58,037 nucleotides of DNA from Nonlabens sp. (GCA_020630715.1 JAHDIQ010000005.1:1-58037), one strand, 5' to 3'. Positions 28,213 through 37,351 are shown, counted from the first letter of the stretch. Numbers and translations are program-made. Notes: a model not told the origin generated them from the letters alone.

Positions 28213-29328
28213 TTAATCCTGCCACTCTGCAATAAACAAGTTTGTATCGCGTCCTCCACCATTATTACGATTAGAAGAGAATGCTAGGTATTTTCCATTG
28301 TTTGAGAAAACTGGAAAAGCATCAAAAGTCTCACCAGCGGTAACGCGTTTTAATCCTGTACCATCTGTATTGATCATGTAAAGGTTAAAAGGGAAACCAC
28401 GTTCTGCTTCAAAGTTTGAAGAGAATAATACACGTTTGCCATCAGGAAAAAAGAATGGTGACCAGTTTGCATTTCCTAAATTAGTAAGCTGTCTTAGGTC
28501 AGAACCATCTGCATTACAAATGTATAGTTCCATCTCTGTAGGTTGAACTAATCCATTTGCTAGTAAATCTTTGTACTCTTTAATTTCCTCTTCTGTTTTA
28601 GGTCTTGAACTACGGAAGATGATCTGACTACCATCAGGTGAGAAAAACGCACCACCATCATAGCCTAATTCAAACGTGATTTGTTTCACGTTACTACCGT
28701 CTAGATCCATGGTGTATAATTCTAAATCACCACTACGATCACTCGTAAAGACAATCTTATCACCTTGCGGTGATACCGTAGGTTCTGCATCATAACCTTT
28801 TTCATTAGTTAATTGCGCGGTGATGTTTCCTTCTAGATCTGCTACAAAGATGTCATAACTATCATAAATAGGCCACACGTATTTTCCGTTTTCACGTAAT
28901 GGTGCATCTGGACAAACTTCCATTTCTAAATGTGTGCTTGCATAAATCACATGCTCGTTATCTGGCAGGAAATAAGAACAAGTCGTACGTCCTTTACCAG
29001 TAGATACTAATGGTGGTCGCTGGTCTTTAAATTCTTCTCCTAAATCCATTAAGAACATCTGGTCACACTTTACATCCCATGCTGTATTATTACTTTGAAA
29101 AATCAGTTTTTTGTCATCAAAACTCCAGTAAGCCTCTGCATTATCACCGCCAAAAGTGACTTGATAAATGCTTTTAAAATGTTCTTCACCAGGCATAATT
29201 AAAGTAGAATCTGCTAGTGATTCAAAAGCAGTTGAGGTTTCTGGTGTGGTATCTTCCGCAACAGTTTGCGTTTCATTCTTGCAACTAGCTAGGCATAATA
29301 TCGTTAGTAAAAATAGGAGTGCTCTCAT
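28213..29328 (-). CDS. PD40/TolB-like beta-propeller lipoprotein
   Basis: A 371-residue lipoprotein with lipobox LASC (Cys16). It contains five or six PD40 (WD40-like) repeats, for example PQGDKIVFTSDRSGDLELYT, PDGSQIIFRSSRPK and NNGKYLAFSSNRNNGGGRDT. These form a TolB-like propeller that probably binds proteins at the envelope. No catalytic domain is fused to it. It is divergent from the M28 peptidase lipoprotein with only 36 bp between starts, so the two probably share control and perhaps location. Confidence 0.85.
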   Translation of the reverse strand: MRALLFLLTILCLASCKNETQTVAEDTTPETSTAFESLADSTLIMPGEEHFKSIYQVTFGGDNAEAYWSFDDKKLIFQSNNTAWDVKCDQMFLMDLGEEFKDQRPPLVSTGKGRTTCSYFLPDNEHVIYASTHLEMEVCPDAPLRENGKYVWPIYDSYDIFVADLEGNITAQLTNEKGYDAEPTVSPQGDKIVFTSDRSGDLELYTMDLDGSNVKQITFELGYDGGAFFSPDGSQIIFRSSRPKTEEEIKEYKDLLANGLVQPTEMELYICNADGSDLRQLTNLGNANWSPFFFPDGKRVLFSSNFEAERGFPFNLYMINTDGTGLKRVTAGETFDAFPVFSNNGKYLAFSSNRNNGGGRDTNLFIAEWQD

Positions 29329-29336
29329 CTATGAAT

Positions 29337-29354
29337 TAATTTTGCGCAAAACTA
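29337..29354. promoter_or_regulatory. Overlapping divergent -7 boxes with a 12-bp palindrome
   Basis: TAATTTTG (29337-29344, plus strand) and TAGTTTTG (29354-29347, minus strand) both match TAnnTTTG and face each other across the palindrome TTTTGCGCAAAA (29340-29351). They lie within the 36-bp gap between the propeller lipoprotein and the M28 peptidase. The -33 elements are not recognisable. Confidence 0.4.
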
Positions 29355-29364
29355 AACCCTAGTT

Positions 29365-30606
29365 ATGAGATTTACGTTACTTTTTTTAAGCATTTGCCTA
29401 TTAGTGTCCTGTAAAACATCTGTTGAATCAGAAGCACCGGTAAAAAGAACCATGAAAGAAGATGTTATGGTACTGGCATCAGATAGTCTTCAAGGTAGAG
29501 AAACTGGAACCAGCTACGAATTATTAGCGGCAGATTATATCGCAAAACGTATGAAAGAAATAGGGCTATCTCCTAAAGGAAATGCAAATACGTATTTCCA
29601 GACCTTTTCTTTTAAACCATCCAGTGATCCACATCAGGAAGCGGCTTTTACAGATGAAAAAGGTGATGGATTTCTTACGGGAACAAATGTGATAGGTTAT
29701 ATCGATAATGGCGCTCCTACTACCGTAATTATAGGTGCGCACTATGATCATTTAGGAATGGGTGGTGAAGGTTCACTTCATCGCGGTGATGATGCGGTAC
29801 ATAATGGTGCAGATGATAATGCTAGTGGTGTTGCAGTAATGCTGGATTTAGGATTTCGCTTTCGCGAAAGCGAAATGAACAACAACAATTACTTATTCAT
29901 CGCTTTTTCTGGCGAAGAAATGGGATTATTAGGTTCTAATTACTTCACTAAAAACCCGACCATCGATATCACTACAGCAAACTATATGATCAATATGGAT
30001 ATGGTAGGTCGATTAAATGAAGAAAAAACGCTTGCCATTAATGGTGTAGGAACCACGCCACGATGGAATCAGGTGATTAATGCGGTGAATAAAGACTTTA
30101 AACTAGCGACTAGCGATAGTGGTGTAGGACCTAGTGATCACACCTCATTTTATCTGAATGATATTCCAGTACTTCATTTTTTCACAGGACAGCACGAGGA
30201 TTATCATAGACCAGGTGATGATGTTGAAAAACTGAATTACGATGGTATGGAGTTAATCTCTAATTACATAGAAGCGATCATTACAGAAATGGATGGCGCA
30301 GGAAAACTAGCTTTTAGAAGAACTAAAAACGAAAGCGAAGAAGTACCACGCTTTAAAGTAGGTCTAGGCGTAGTTCCAGATTACCTGTTTACTGGTAAAG
30401 GAATGCGTATTGATGGAATTAGCGAGGATAAACCTGCTCAAAAAGCTGGCCTTATGAAAGGTGATATCGTTGTGAAACTAGGCGACAGCACTGTAACAGA
30501 TATGATGAGCTATATGAGAACGCTGTCTACTTTTGATAAAGGTGATGCTACTCAAGTCACTGTAGATCGTGATGGTAACATGGTAGAAAAAACGATTAAA
30601 TTTTAA
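29365..30606 (+). CDS. M28 family metallopeptidase lipoprotein with PDZ domain
   Basis: A 413-residue exported aminopeptidase-like enzyme. The signal ends in lipobox LVSC (Cys16). The M28 two-zinc core shows GAHYDHLGMG, NGADDNASGVAVML, the catalytic FSGEEMGLLGS, NMDMVGRL and GPSDHTSFYLNDIP. A C-terminal PDZ domain (about 325-413) contains AQKAGLMKGDIVVKLGDS. It probably trims peptides in the periplasm or at the surface. The palindrome at 29857-29872 lies between the NGADDNASG and SGEE motifs and encodes RFRES. It diverges from the propeller lipoprotein gene. Confidence 0.92.
   Translation: MRFTLLFLSICLLVSCKTSVESEAPVKRTMKEDVMVLASDSLQGRETGTSYELLAADYIAKRMKEIGLSPKGNANTYFQTFSFKPSSDPHQEAAFTDEKGDGFLTGTNVIGYIDNGAPTTVIIGAHYDHLGMGGEGSLHRGDDAVHNGADDNASGVAVMLDLGFRFRESEMNNNNYLFIAFSGEEMGLLGSNYFTKNPTIDITTANYMINMDMVGRLNEEKTLAINGVGTTPRWNQVINAVNKDFKLATSDSGVGPSDHTSFYLNDIPVLHFFTGQHEDYHRPGDDVEKLNYDGMELISNYIEAIITEMDGAGKLAFRRTKNESEEVPRFKVGLGVVPDYLFTGKGMRIDGISEDKPAQKAGLMKGDIVVKLGDSTVTDMMSYMRTLSTFDKGDATQVTVDRDGNMVEKTIKF
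29857..29872. repeat. 16-bp palindrome inside the M28 peptidase gene
   Basis: Perfect copy, read in frame as RFRES within GFRFRESEMN. Confidence 0.95.
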
Positions 30607-30756
30607 ACTTAAACCTAGGCTTAAATTCTTTTTGACTACTCACTGTTAAGAGCCTAGCAAGCTAGTTTTAAAACCATCTAGAATCTTGAGTGTTGCTTCT
30701 TGAATCCTAACAATTCATTAGTCTATCGTCATTTAATAGTACGACAGTAAATCAGT

Positions 30757-30822
30757 TGTCAGGTCGAGCGCAGTCGAGACCTAAATCTGTAAAGATGTTT
30801 TGAAGTACCGCGTTAGAAACCT
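30757..30822. repeat. Solitary degenerate copy of the 120-bp repeat
   Basis: This stretch begins TTGTCAGGTCGAGCGCAG and continues through GAGACCTAAATCTGTAAAG, closely matching the first half of the tandem units at 57657-58037. It lacks the second, inverted CTCGACTGCGCTCGAG half. It lies in the 277-bp gap after the M28 gene, which holds no gene. Confidence 0.8.
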
Positions 30823-30849
30823 AACTCTTGAAATTTTAAAATCATCATT

Positions 30850-30885
30850 TTCAAGTTCAAATTCGAGTTCAAGTTCAAGTTCATC
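30850..30885. repeat. Imperfect TTCAAG hexamer array
   Basis: Six consecutive hexamers: TTCAAG, TTCAAA, TTCGAG, TTCAAG, TTCAAG, TTCATC. The last unit overlaps the stop codon (30884-30886, minus strand) of the histidine kinase gene. Confidence 0.85.
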
Positions 30886-32338
30886 ACGCTCTAGGAAGCG
30901 TCACCGTAAACGTTGTTCCTTCTCCATAAACAGTTTCTAGGTGAATACTGCCGTTAAAGTTTTCTACGATTTGTTTTACCATCGCTAGACCTAATCCCAT
31001 ACCGCTATTTTTAGTAGTGAACTTAGGTTCAAATATTTTTTTCTCGTGATCTGGATGGATTCCGGTACCGTTATCTGCTACTTTAATAAAGATATTTTGA
31101 TCATTATGAGTTACACTTACCTTGATTTTAGGATCACAGTCTGTTGCTTGCGCTTGGATCGCATTTTTTACTAGATTAGTAATCACACGGATCAATTGCG
31201 TACGGTCAAAAATCGTTTTCAGCGATTCTGCATCTTCTTCATAGGTAATGTAAGATTCATTAAAAATATCCAGTGCTAGATGCGTTACCATAGGAACATC
31301 TGTTTGCTCGTTTTTTTGAGCAGGCATGGTTGCATAAGTAGAGAATGCACTAGCAATATTACTCATTACATCGATTTGTTCAATCAGTGAGTTTGAAAAT
31401 TCATTCAGTTTTTCTCTTGCGTCCTCATCACTAGGATCAAAACGTCGCTGGAAACTTTGTACCGTAAGTCTCATAGGCGTTAACGGATTTTTAATCTCGT
31501 GAGCGACCTGTTTTGCCATCTCGCGCCATGCTTGCTCGCGCTCACTAGTCGCCAGTTTTACAGCACTTTCTTCTAGCTCATCTACCATATTGTTATACGA
31601 CTGTATCAATACGTTTAATTCACCAGCCGTATCTGGATTGATCTGGATTTTTTCATTGCGCTGTGCGATATTGATTTCTTTAAATCGCTCACTAATGATG
31701 CTTATGGATTTTGTGATGTATTTAGATAAAAAGTAAGCCATTACAATAGAGAATAAGAACATCACCACATAGATCATTCCTAGTCTGGTTAGGAATTCAC
31801 GCAACTCATAATTCATGAAATCATCATTCTCTAAATAAGGCAAATTGATAATTCCTATGTTTTTAAACTTGTTATCCATGATATAGGAATAACTGGATAG
31901 GTATTTTTTACCATCTTCCTCAAATTCTACAACATGGCGTTTTGTATCAGAATCTCGCAGGCTTTCTAAAATATTTTCATCAATCTGGCGTACGGTTTCA
32001 TCAGACTTTAATTTAGGAATAGAAGTTTTAAGCAACCTACCTTTAAGATCATACATCTTTACAGGCATGCCACCTACATCACTAATTCTAAAAATTTCAT
32101 CCTTAAAAATTAAGGGTAAATTCTCTGTAGAAACTTCCCAGTCTGTATCACCTAAAGTATAAGCGATATTTTCTTTTATAGATTGTTCCTTGCGCAGTAA
32201 ACGCTTTGTGTGATAATCCTGTGCTTGCTCTTTAGACTGGTAAATAGACATACCAGCGATTAATAAACTAGAAATCAAGGTAAGTAGGATCATCGAGACA
32301 AAAATCCTATTACGCAAGCTGTTATTAAATATTTTCAT
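30884..32338 (-). CDS. NtrY-like membrane sensor histidine kinase
   Basis: A 484-residue sensor kinase. Transmembrane segments at about 12-32 and 186-208 flank an extracytoplasmic domain of about 150 residues. A HAMP linker follows (about 208-262). The dimerisation/phosphoacceptor region has His280 in HEIKNPLTPMRLTVQSF. The ATP-binding domain shows the N box NLVKNAIQA, G1 DNGTGI and G2 GMGLGLAMVKQIVENF. The phosphoacceptor motif is of the NtrY type. No response regulator is next to it, so it is an orphan here and its signal is unknown. Its stop codon overlaps a hexamer array. Confidence 0.93.
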   Translation of the reverse strand: MKIFNNSLRNRIFVSMILLTLISSLLIAGMSIYQSKEQAQDYHTKRLLRKEQSIKENIAYTLGDTDWEVSTENLPLIFKDEIFRISDVGGMPVKMYDLKGRLLKTSIPKLKSDETVRQIDENILESLRDSDTKRHVVEFEEDGKKYLSSYSYIMDNKFKNIGIINLPYLENDDFMNYELREFLTRLGMIYVVMFLFSIVMAYFLSKYITKSISIISERFKEINIAQRNEKIQINPDTAGELNVLIQSYNNMVDELEESAVKLATSEREQAWREMAKQVAHEIKNPLTPMRLTVQSFQRRFDPSDEDAREKLNEFSNSLIEQIDVMSNIASAFSTYATMPAQKNEQTDVPMVTHLALDIFNESYITYEEDAESLKTIFDRTQLIRVITNLVKNAIQAQATDCDPKIKVSVTHNDQNIFIKVADNGTGIHPDHEKKIFEPKFTTKNSGMGLGLAMVKQIVENFNGSIHLETVYGEGTTFTVTLPRA

Positions 32339-32421
32339 TGGGTTAAAAGTAACAATTATTAAGCCATAAAAGTTGGTCTAGGAAGCTTGTGTTTAATAGC
32401 GTGAGAAAGTGGTAAATATTT

Positions 32422-32437
32422 CGCTTTCGCGAAAGCG
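32422..32437. repeat. 16-bp palindrome in a divergent gap
   Basis: Perfect copy followed by TAATCC, between the histidine kinase and aldo/keto reductase starts. Confidence 0.95.
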
Positions 32438-32479
32438 TAATCCACTCAATCCTCATAACTTTACTACAAATTAATTAGG

Positions 32480-33580
32480 ATGAGTTTAGATAGATATTAT
32501 ACATTAGGAAAAACAGGATTGAAAGTAAGTAGGCTGGCGCTGGGAACGATGACCTTTGGGAAAGAATGGGGCTGGGGAAATACAAAGGAAGAAGCCGAAG
32601 CTATTTTCAACTACTACGTAGATCACGGCGGTAATTTCCTAGACACCGCAGATATGTATACACAAGGAACTAGCGAGGAATATCTAGGCGATTTCATGAA
32701 AAAACGCAAGCTAAGAGAAGACCTAGTCCTAGCGACTAAATTCACATTTAACACCAGTGCAAATAACAGCGTGAATGGTGGTGGGAATTCTCGTAAAAAT
32801 ATACGTCGCACGCTAGAAGAATCGCTAAAACGTTTAAAAACAGACTATATAGATCTGTACATTTTACACTGCTGGGATCAACTCACACCAGTAGAAGAGG
32901 TCATGCGCACGCTAAACGACCTAGTGAGCGAAGGCAAAATTCTACACGTAGGATTTTCAAATACACCAGCATGGTATGTAAGTAGAGCACAAGCGCTGGC
33001 ACAAGCACATAATTATGAACCTATTAGTGCGATGCAATTAGAATATTCCTTAATCCAGCGACGTATAGAAGATGAATATATTGATCTAGGGCAATATACA
33101 AATGCAGGAATCATGGCATGGTCACCACTAGGTGGCGGATTGCTTTCTGGAAAATACAAACCAGATATTGATCACCAAGAGAATGTTCAAGGTCGCCTAA
33201 AACATATTACAGATAATGGTGGCGAGGTAAGTTCTAAAGATAACGAGCGCAACTGGCGTATTGTAACAGCATTGCATAAGGTAAGTGAAAAAATCAATCA
33301 GCCTATGGCGAGCGTAGCATTGAATTGGGTAGCAAACCAACCTAACGTTGCAAGCGTCATTATAGGTGCGACTAAACTACCACAGATAGAAGCTAATATG
33401 AAAACGCTGGATTTTGACATACCACGCGAGTTGATGCAACAACTCAATGAAGCTAGCGCTTATGAAAAGTTGTATCCATATACCTTTTTTGAACCGTTAA
33501 TGCAGTCACGCATCACACCAGATAAAAAGCTAGGAAATAAACCACCACAGTATTGGAAAGATGTGAATATTGGTAAATGA
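32480..33580 (+). CDS. Aldo/keto reductase
   Basis: A 366-residue TIM-barrel oxidoreductase of the NADPH-dependent aldo/keto reductase superfamily. Key elements are GTMTFGKEWGWGN near the N-terminus, FLDTADMYTQGTSEEYLGDF carrying the Asp and Tyr of the catalytic tetrad, LVLATKF with the Lys, and DLYILHCWD with the His. The C-terminal coenzyme loop has ASVIIGATKLPQIEANM. The protein is typical of the bacterial YajO/YghZ-like branch. The substrate is unknown. Its stop is 88 bp before the restriction-modification pair. Confidence 0.93.
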   Translation: MSLDRYYTLGKTGLKVSRLALGTMTFGKEWGWGNTKEEAEAIFNYYVDHGGNFLDTADMYTQGTSEEYLGDFMKKRKLREDLVLATKFTFNTSANNSVNGGGNSRKNIRRTLEESLKRLKTDYIDLYILHCWDQLTPVEEVMRTLNDLVSEGKILHVGFSNTPAWYVSRAQALAQAHNYEPISAMQLEYSLIQRRIEDEYIDLGQYTNAGIMAWSPLGGGLLSGKYKPDIDHQENVQGRLKHITDNGGEVSSKDNERNWRIVTALHKVSEKINQPMASVALNWVANQPNVASVIIGATKLPQIEANMKTLDFDIPRELMQQLNEASAYEKLYPYTFFEPLMQSRITPDKKLGNKPPQYWKDVNIGK

Positions 33581-33668
33581 TCATTCAAGAAATTAGATTA
33601 CTTCTCGATTGTGAATTAATTTTTTGAAAATTGCTATTGTTTTCGATTTAGAATTTTAACTTTACGAA

Positions 33669-34649
33669 ATGCATAAAGAAAAACTAAAATTTATTGATCT
33701 TTTTTGTGGAATCGGTGGCTTTCGGGTTGCTTTTGAAGAAGCTTGTGAGGAAAATAACATTCAGTCAGAATGTGTTTTTTCTTCTGATATAGATAAATAT
33801 GCACAAGAAAGCTATGAGGCAAATTTTGGTGAGAAACCGTTAGGTGATATCACTCAAATTGATGAGAGAAAGATTCCAGACCATGACATACTTTTTGCTG
33901 GATTCCCATGTCAACCATTCAGTATTATAGGGCAAATGAAAGGCTTAAGTGATACTAGAGGAACTCTTTTTTTTGATATAGCGCGAATTTTAAAAGAAAA
34001 AACCCCAAGGGCTTTTATTTTAGAGAATGTTAAACAACTTGTTGGACACGATAAAGGTAAAACTTTAAAAGTTATTGTGCAGTCACTAAAAGAATTGGGC
34101 TACCATGTACAGTATAGCGTTTTGAATGCTTTAGATTATGGTTTACCGCAAAAAAGAGAAAGAGTGGTTATAGTTGGTCATCGCGAGCCAATATTATTCA
34201 CTTTTCCTTCTCCTGAAAGGCCGTACAAGGCATTAAACGAAATTTTACAAGATTCTGTTGCAGATAAATATTTTGCCTCAGATTATATTAGGCAAAAAAG
34301 AAAGGATAAACATAAATCATCTTTTTACCCATCCATTTGGCATGAGAACAAATCAGGAAACATTTGTTCTTACCCATATTCCTGTGCTCTTCGTTCTGGC
34401 GCATCGCATAATTATTTATTAGTAAATGGTGAGAGACGACTAACACCTAGAGAGATGTTTAGACTTCAAGGATTCCCAGATTGGTATAAGATTGTTGTTA
34501 GTGATGCCCAAGCAAAGAAACAAGCGGGAAATGCAGTTCCAGTAAATATGATTAAAGCGGTATTACAGAAATTCCTACCCTATATCTCTGTCAGCTTAGA
34601 TCAAACTCTTGTTTTAAGAGAATATGATTTACAATACAACCCAAGTTAA
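33669..34649 (+). CDS. Type II DNA (cytosine-5) methyltransferase
   Basis: A 326-residue C5-cytosine methylase with the canonical motif order. Motif I FIDLFCGIGGFRVAFE (about 9-23) binds AdoMet. Motif IV GFPCQPFS has the catalytic Cys81. Motif VI is ILENV (about 117-121), motif VIII is QKRERVVIVG (about 161-170), and motifs IX/X include RRLTPREMFRLQGFPDWY and QAGNAVPVNM. The target recognition region lies at about 180-250. It is followed with a one-base overlap by a candidate restriction enzyme, so the pair is a type II system. Recognition sequence is not deducible. It is flanked by housekeeping genes, suggesting acquisition. Confidence 0.96.
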   Translation: MHKEKLKFIDLFCGIGGFRVAFEEACEENNIQSECVFSSDIDKYAQESYEANFGEKPLGDITQIDERKIPDHDILFAGFPCQPFSIIGQMKGLSDTRGTLFFDIARILKEKTPRAFILENVKQLVGHDKGKTLKVIVQSLKELGYHVQYSVLNALDYGLPQKRERVVIVGHREPILFTFPSPERPYKALNEILQDSVADKYFASDYIRQKRKDKHKSSFYPSIWHENKSGNICSYPYSCALRSGASHNYLLVNGERRLTPREMFRLQGFPDWYKIVVSDAQAKKQAGNAVPVNMIKAVLQKFLPYISVSLDQTLVLREYDLQYNPS

Positions 34650-35401
34650 TGGCTAAACGTAAATCACCTAGACTAAGAACGGTAAATAAATCTGTTTCAG
34701 CTTATCCAATAAATAAGTTTAATGCTGAGTTCCCTTATATTTTAGGTCAAGAGATCGTCTATTTATTAGCAAGTAAAGGTAGGCCAGATTTACAGGGAAA
34801 CGAATGGGAACAAATCTTTGCTCTTTGTATCGGAGCTGAATGGAAACCATCTAATGTTGGTCTAGACGATGTTGTTATGGGAAATACTGCATGGGGTGCT
34901 AAAACAGTAAAATCTGGTGTTAAGGACTTTTCTAACCTCAAAAAAGTAAGACTAATTTCTGGACGTAACTCTCCAGTATTTTCCTTTGGTAGCACTGTGG
35001 ATACTTCTATTGAACCCAATCTAGTAGGTGAACAAGTTTTAGAAATATGGAACGAACGAGTTTCCGCAATTCGAGAGAAATTTAAGCATCTTCGTACAGT
35101 TGTCCTTGTGAAATCAAATGACCTTTCACAAGTCGCAGTTTTTGAATTTGATACGATTAGATATGATGCAGAGCTTTTTACTTTCGAATGGAATAAGAAT
35201 GGTAATCTTGAAGGATTCATTAAAGGAACGAAGGACAAGCAATTTGTATGGCAACCTCATGGTTCTCAATTCACTATAATAGAAAATGTTCCTCAAGAAA
35301 CACTTATTTTGAAAATTAAACAACCTCAAGTGTTGAATAAAGAAAAAGTGCTTGAGACAATTGGATTTGATAAATCTTGGGTAACAGTTAAGCGCAAATA
35401 A
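34649..35401 (+). CDS. Putative type II restriction endonuclease
   Basis: A 250-residue protein that I cannot place in a named family. It begins on the last base of the methyltransferase stop codon, so it is translationally coupled, and is assigned as the cognate endonuclease on that basis. A possible PD-(D/E)xK-like core is Glu52/Glu54 (EWEQIF), Asp73-Asp74 (GLDDVV) and Lys85 (WGAKTVK), with Ala instead of Glu two residues before the Lys, as in some divergent enzymes. The start is fixed by the overlap (ATGGCTAAACG). No signal peptide or membrane segment is present. The catalytic residues are tentative. Confidence 0.75.
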   Translation: MAKRKSPRLRTVNKSVSAYPINKFNAEFPYILGQEIVYLLASKGRPDLQGNEWEQIFALCIGAEWKPSNVGLDDVVMGNTAWGAKTVKSGVKDFSNLKKVRLISGRNSPVFSFGSTVDTSIEPNLVGEQVLEIWNERVSAIREKFKHLRTVVLVKSNDLSQVAVFEFDTIRYDAELFTFEWNKNGNLEGFIKGTKDKQFVWQPHGSQFTIIENVPQETLILKIKQPQVLNKEKVLETIGFDKSWVTVKRK

Positions 35402-35451
35402 ATTTACAAAACCTTGAGTTGAGTAAGCGTTCTACATTAAAATGTTAAAAC

Positions 35452-35489
35452 AATAAACCCCAAAGGTTCTTGAACCTATGGGGTTTATT
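35452..35489. terminator. Long bidirectional terminator
   Basis: Outer stem AATAAACCCC / GGGGTTTATT and inner stem AGGTTC / GAACCT with a 2-nt loop. It lies between the converging restriction enzyme and desaturase genes. Confidence 0.85.
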
Positions 35490-35507
35490 AATGTTACTAT
35501 CTAGCCT

Positions 35508-36512
35508 CTATCCTATCACAGGATCTTGTACCCATGAAAAACGAGCTGATTCTGCTGGGATTTTTACTCGTTGTGCCACACGTTCCATACGCGCTGGAAG
35601 TTTCATTAAGTAATCTCTTGCTTTTTCAGCCTCTTCAGTAAGTTGAGACATATCTGCGATCTTCCATTGATCAATAAGTTTTTGCATGATATCTATATAA
35701 TCTTGTGAGGTGTAAACACCTATGCGCTGTGCACTGTTTGAAAAATCTTCAAATGCCGCGCCCATGCTTTGACCAGCTTCTCTTAAGAACATGGCTGGCA
35801 TCACAATTTTATGCACCATCATTTCTTTAAAAGCGATCATCATATTGCTAGGATCTACTTTAAAGATTTCTTCTACAAATGTGGAATAAGCTTTATGGTG
35901 ACGCATCTCATCACCAGAAATGATGCGACACATTTTAGATAATCCTATGTTACCGTATTCTCTTGCAAGTTTTGCTACTCGATTATGAGATACATAAGTT
36001 GCTAATTCTTGAAAACTAGTATAGATAAAGTTTTTATACGGGTCACGATCTGTCCCGATATCAAAACCGTCATTGATCAAATGTTGCGTTGTGATTTCTA
36101 TCTCGCGCATATTCACACGACCGGACAGGTATAAGTATTTATTAAGTACATCACCGTGACGGTTTTCTTCACCAGTCCATTGACGTACCCATTTAGACCA
36201 GCTATTTCCCTTTCCTTCTACCTGGTTGATGCCTTCTACGTCCATTAACCATGACTCGTAAGTAGGTAATGCTTCCTCTGTAATCGTGTCACCTACTAGG
36301 GTTACCCAAAAATCATACGGCAATTCTTTGGCCAGCTCACGCAACTCTTTCACTTCATCAAAAAAGCTATCTTCCTGTGAATTAGGTAAAAAATCTGTAG
36401 GTTGCCAGATTTTCTCTACTGGAATCAGGAATTGATCCATAAAGGATTCAACCTTGCTTTCTAGCGATTGCATCACCTCGATGCGTATATTTTTTAGGGG
36501 CTTAATATCCAT
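35508..36512 (-). CDS. Acyl-ACP desaturase (ferritin-like diiron)
   Basis: A 334-residue soluble stearoyl-ACP-desaturase-like enzyme that puts a double bond into acyl chains carried on ACP. The diiron ligands are visible in the two E-x-x-H motifs EENRHGD and DEMRHHK, on a helical-bundle scaffold. No signal peptide is present. It is co-oriented with the PlsC acyltransferase upstream (36605-37351), fitting unsaturated phospholipid synthesis. A variant palindrome lies in the 92-bp gap between them. Confidence 0.92.
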   Translation of the reverse strand: MDIKPLKNIRIEVMQSLESKVESFMDQFLIPVEKIWQPTDFLPNSQEDSFFDEVKELRELAKELPYDFWVTLVGDTITEEALPTYESWLMDVEGINQVEGKGNSWSKWVRQWTGEENRHGDVLNKYLYLSGRVNMREIEITTQHLINDGFDIGTDRDPYKNFIYTSFQELATYVSHNRVAKLAREYGNIGLSKMCRIISGDEMRHHKAYSTFVEEIFKVDPSNMMIAFKEMMVHKIVMPAMFLREAGQSMGAAFEDFSNSAQRIGVYTSQDYIDIMQKLIDQWKIADMSQLTEEAEKARDYLMKLPARMERVAQRVKIPAESARFSWVQDPVIG

Positions 36513-36565
36513 ATAGTTTCAGTTAGTACTGGATTTATGTAAATGTAAGTGTTTATTGTTTAGTA

Positions 36566-36581
36566 CGCTTTTGCGAAAGCG
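36566..36581. repeat. Variant 16-bp palindrome, intergenic
   Basis: CGCTTTTGCGAAAGCG, one base off the standard sequence, with TA / TAATTAC flanks. Confidence 0.85.
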
Positions 36582-36604
36582 TAATTACATCATTTCATTA
36601 CTTA

Positions 36605-37351
36605 TTATGTGACATCAGTGCTGGTAACAGCATTGTGGACAACAGTTTGTGCTTGCTCAATCACCTCGTTCTTATCACGACCAGCGATAGGAATAGGTTC
36701 ATGAACGGTAAGATGTATTTTATTCCCGATTCCGTAAGGAAACTTACCATATCGATCTACCTTCCATGAATTGTTTACGGTGATAGGTACCACCACAGCT
36801 TCTGGTATGTACTTAAAAAGCGTCAATAAACCCTTTGTTTTAAAAGGTTTAGGGACACCGGTGCGACTACGTGAACCTTCGGCAAAAATTACTGCACTGC
36901 GTTTTTTGTCGTTTACGTTTTTTGCAAACTTCATCAATGCACTTACGGCCTGTCTAGGATCTTTACGATCTATAGCACAGTTTTCACCTATGCGCAGGTT
37001 GAGCGATATACTAGGAATACCTTTTGCCAATTCTTTTTTTGCAATAAATTTTGCATGATAATGACGTAAATACCATATCAATGGTGGAATGTCAAACATA
37101 CTCTGGTGATTACTCACAAAAATGTAGGAAGGTCCTACAGGAAGTTCTTCTTTAAAGGTAATGTCAAAGGTGTTTAATACTGGTAATTGCGATTGCATTA
37201 AAAACCAATTGAGCACTGCAACACTTTTACGATGTGCGTCATAACCCAATATTTTATGACAAATCAATTGTATAGGATGAAATATGAGTAACAGTAAAAA
37301 GAATACTATGAAATGAATGATCGTTAAGGGATACGATATGATTTTTTGCAT
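36605..37351 (-). CDS. 1-acyl-sn-glycerol-3-phosphate acyltransferase (PlsC-like)
   Basis: A 248-residue membrane-associated acyltransferase that makes phosphatidic acid from lysophosphatidic acid. A hydrophobic N-terminal segment (about 8-26) is followed by the catalytic NHQSMFDIP (NHx4D) and the substrate motif FAEGSRSRTG. VVVPITVNNS forms the later block III. It sits upstream of the acyl-ACP desaturase on the same strand. Confidence 0.93.
   Translation of the reverse strand: MQKIISYPLTIIHFIVFFLLLLIFHPIQLICHKILGYDAHRKSVAVLNWFLMQSQLPVLNTFDITFKEELPVGPSYIFVSNHQSMFDIPPLIWYLRHYHAKFIAKKELAKGIPSISLNLRIGENCAIDRKDPRQAVSALMKFAKNVNDKKRSAVIFAEGSRSRTGVPKPFKTKGLLTLFKYIPEAVVVPITVNNSWKVDRYGKFPYGIGNKIHLTVHEPIPIAGRDKNEVIEQAQTVVHNAVTSTDVT

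Noticed and set aside
34759-35238. Minus-strand open frame of 159 codons opposite the restriction enzyme
   Set aside because: Low-complexity composition without domain features; the plus-strand gene is coupled to the methylase, so the antisense frame is a shadow.
33669-35401. The restriction-modification locus as part of a larger mobile element
   Set aside because: No integrase, transposase, direct repeats or tRNA target flank it within the window.
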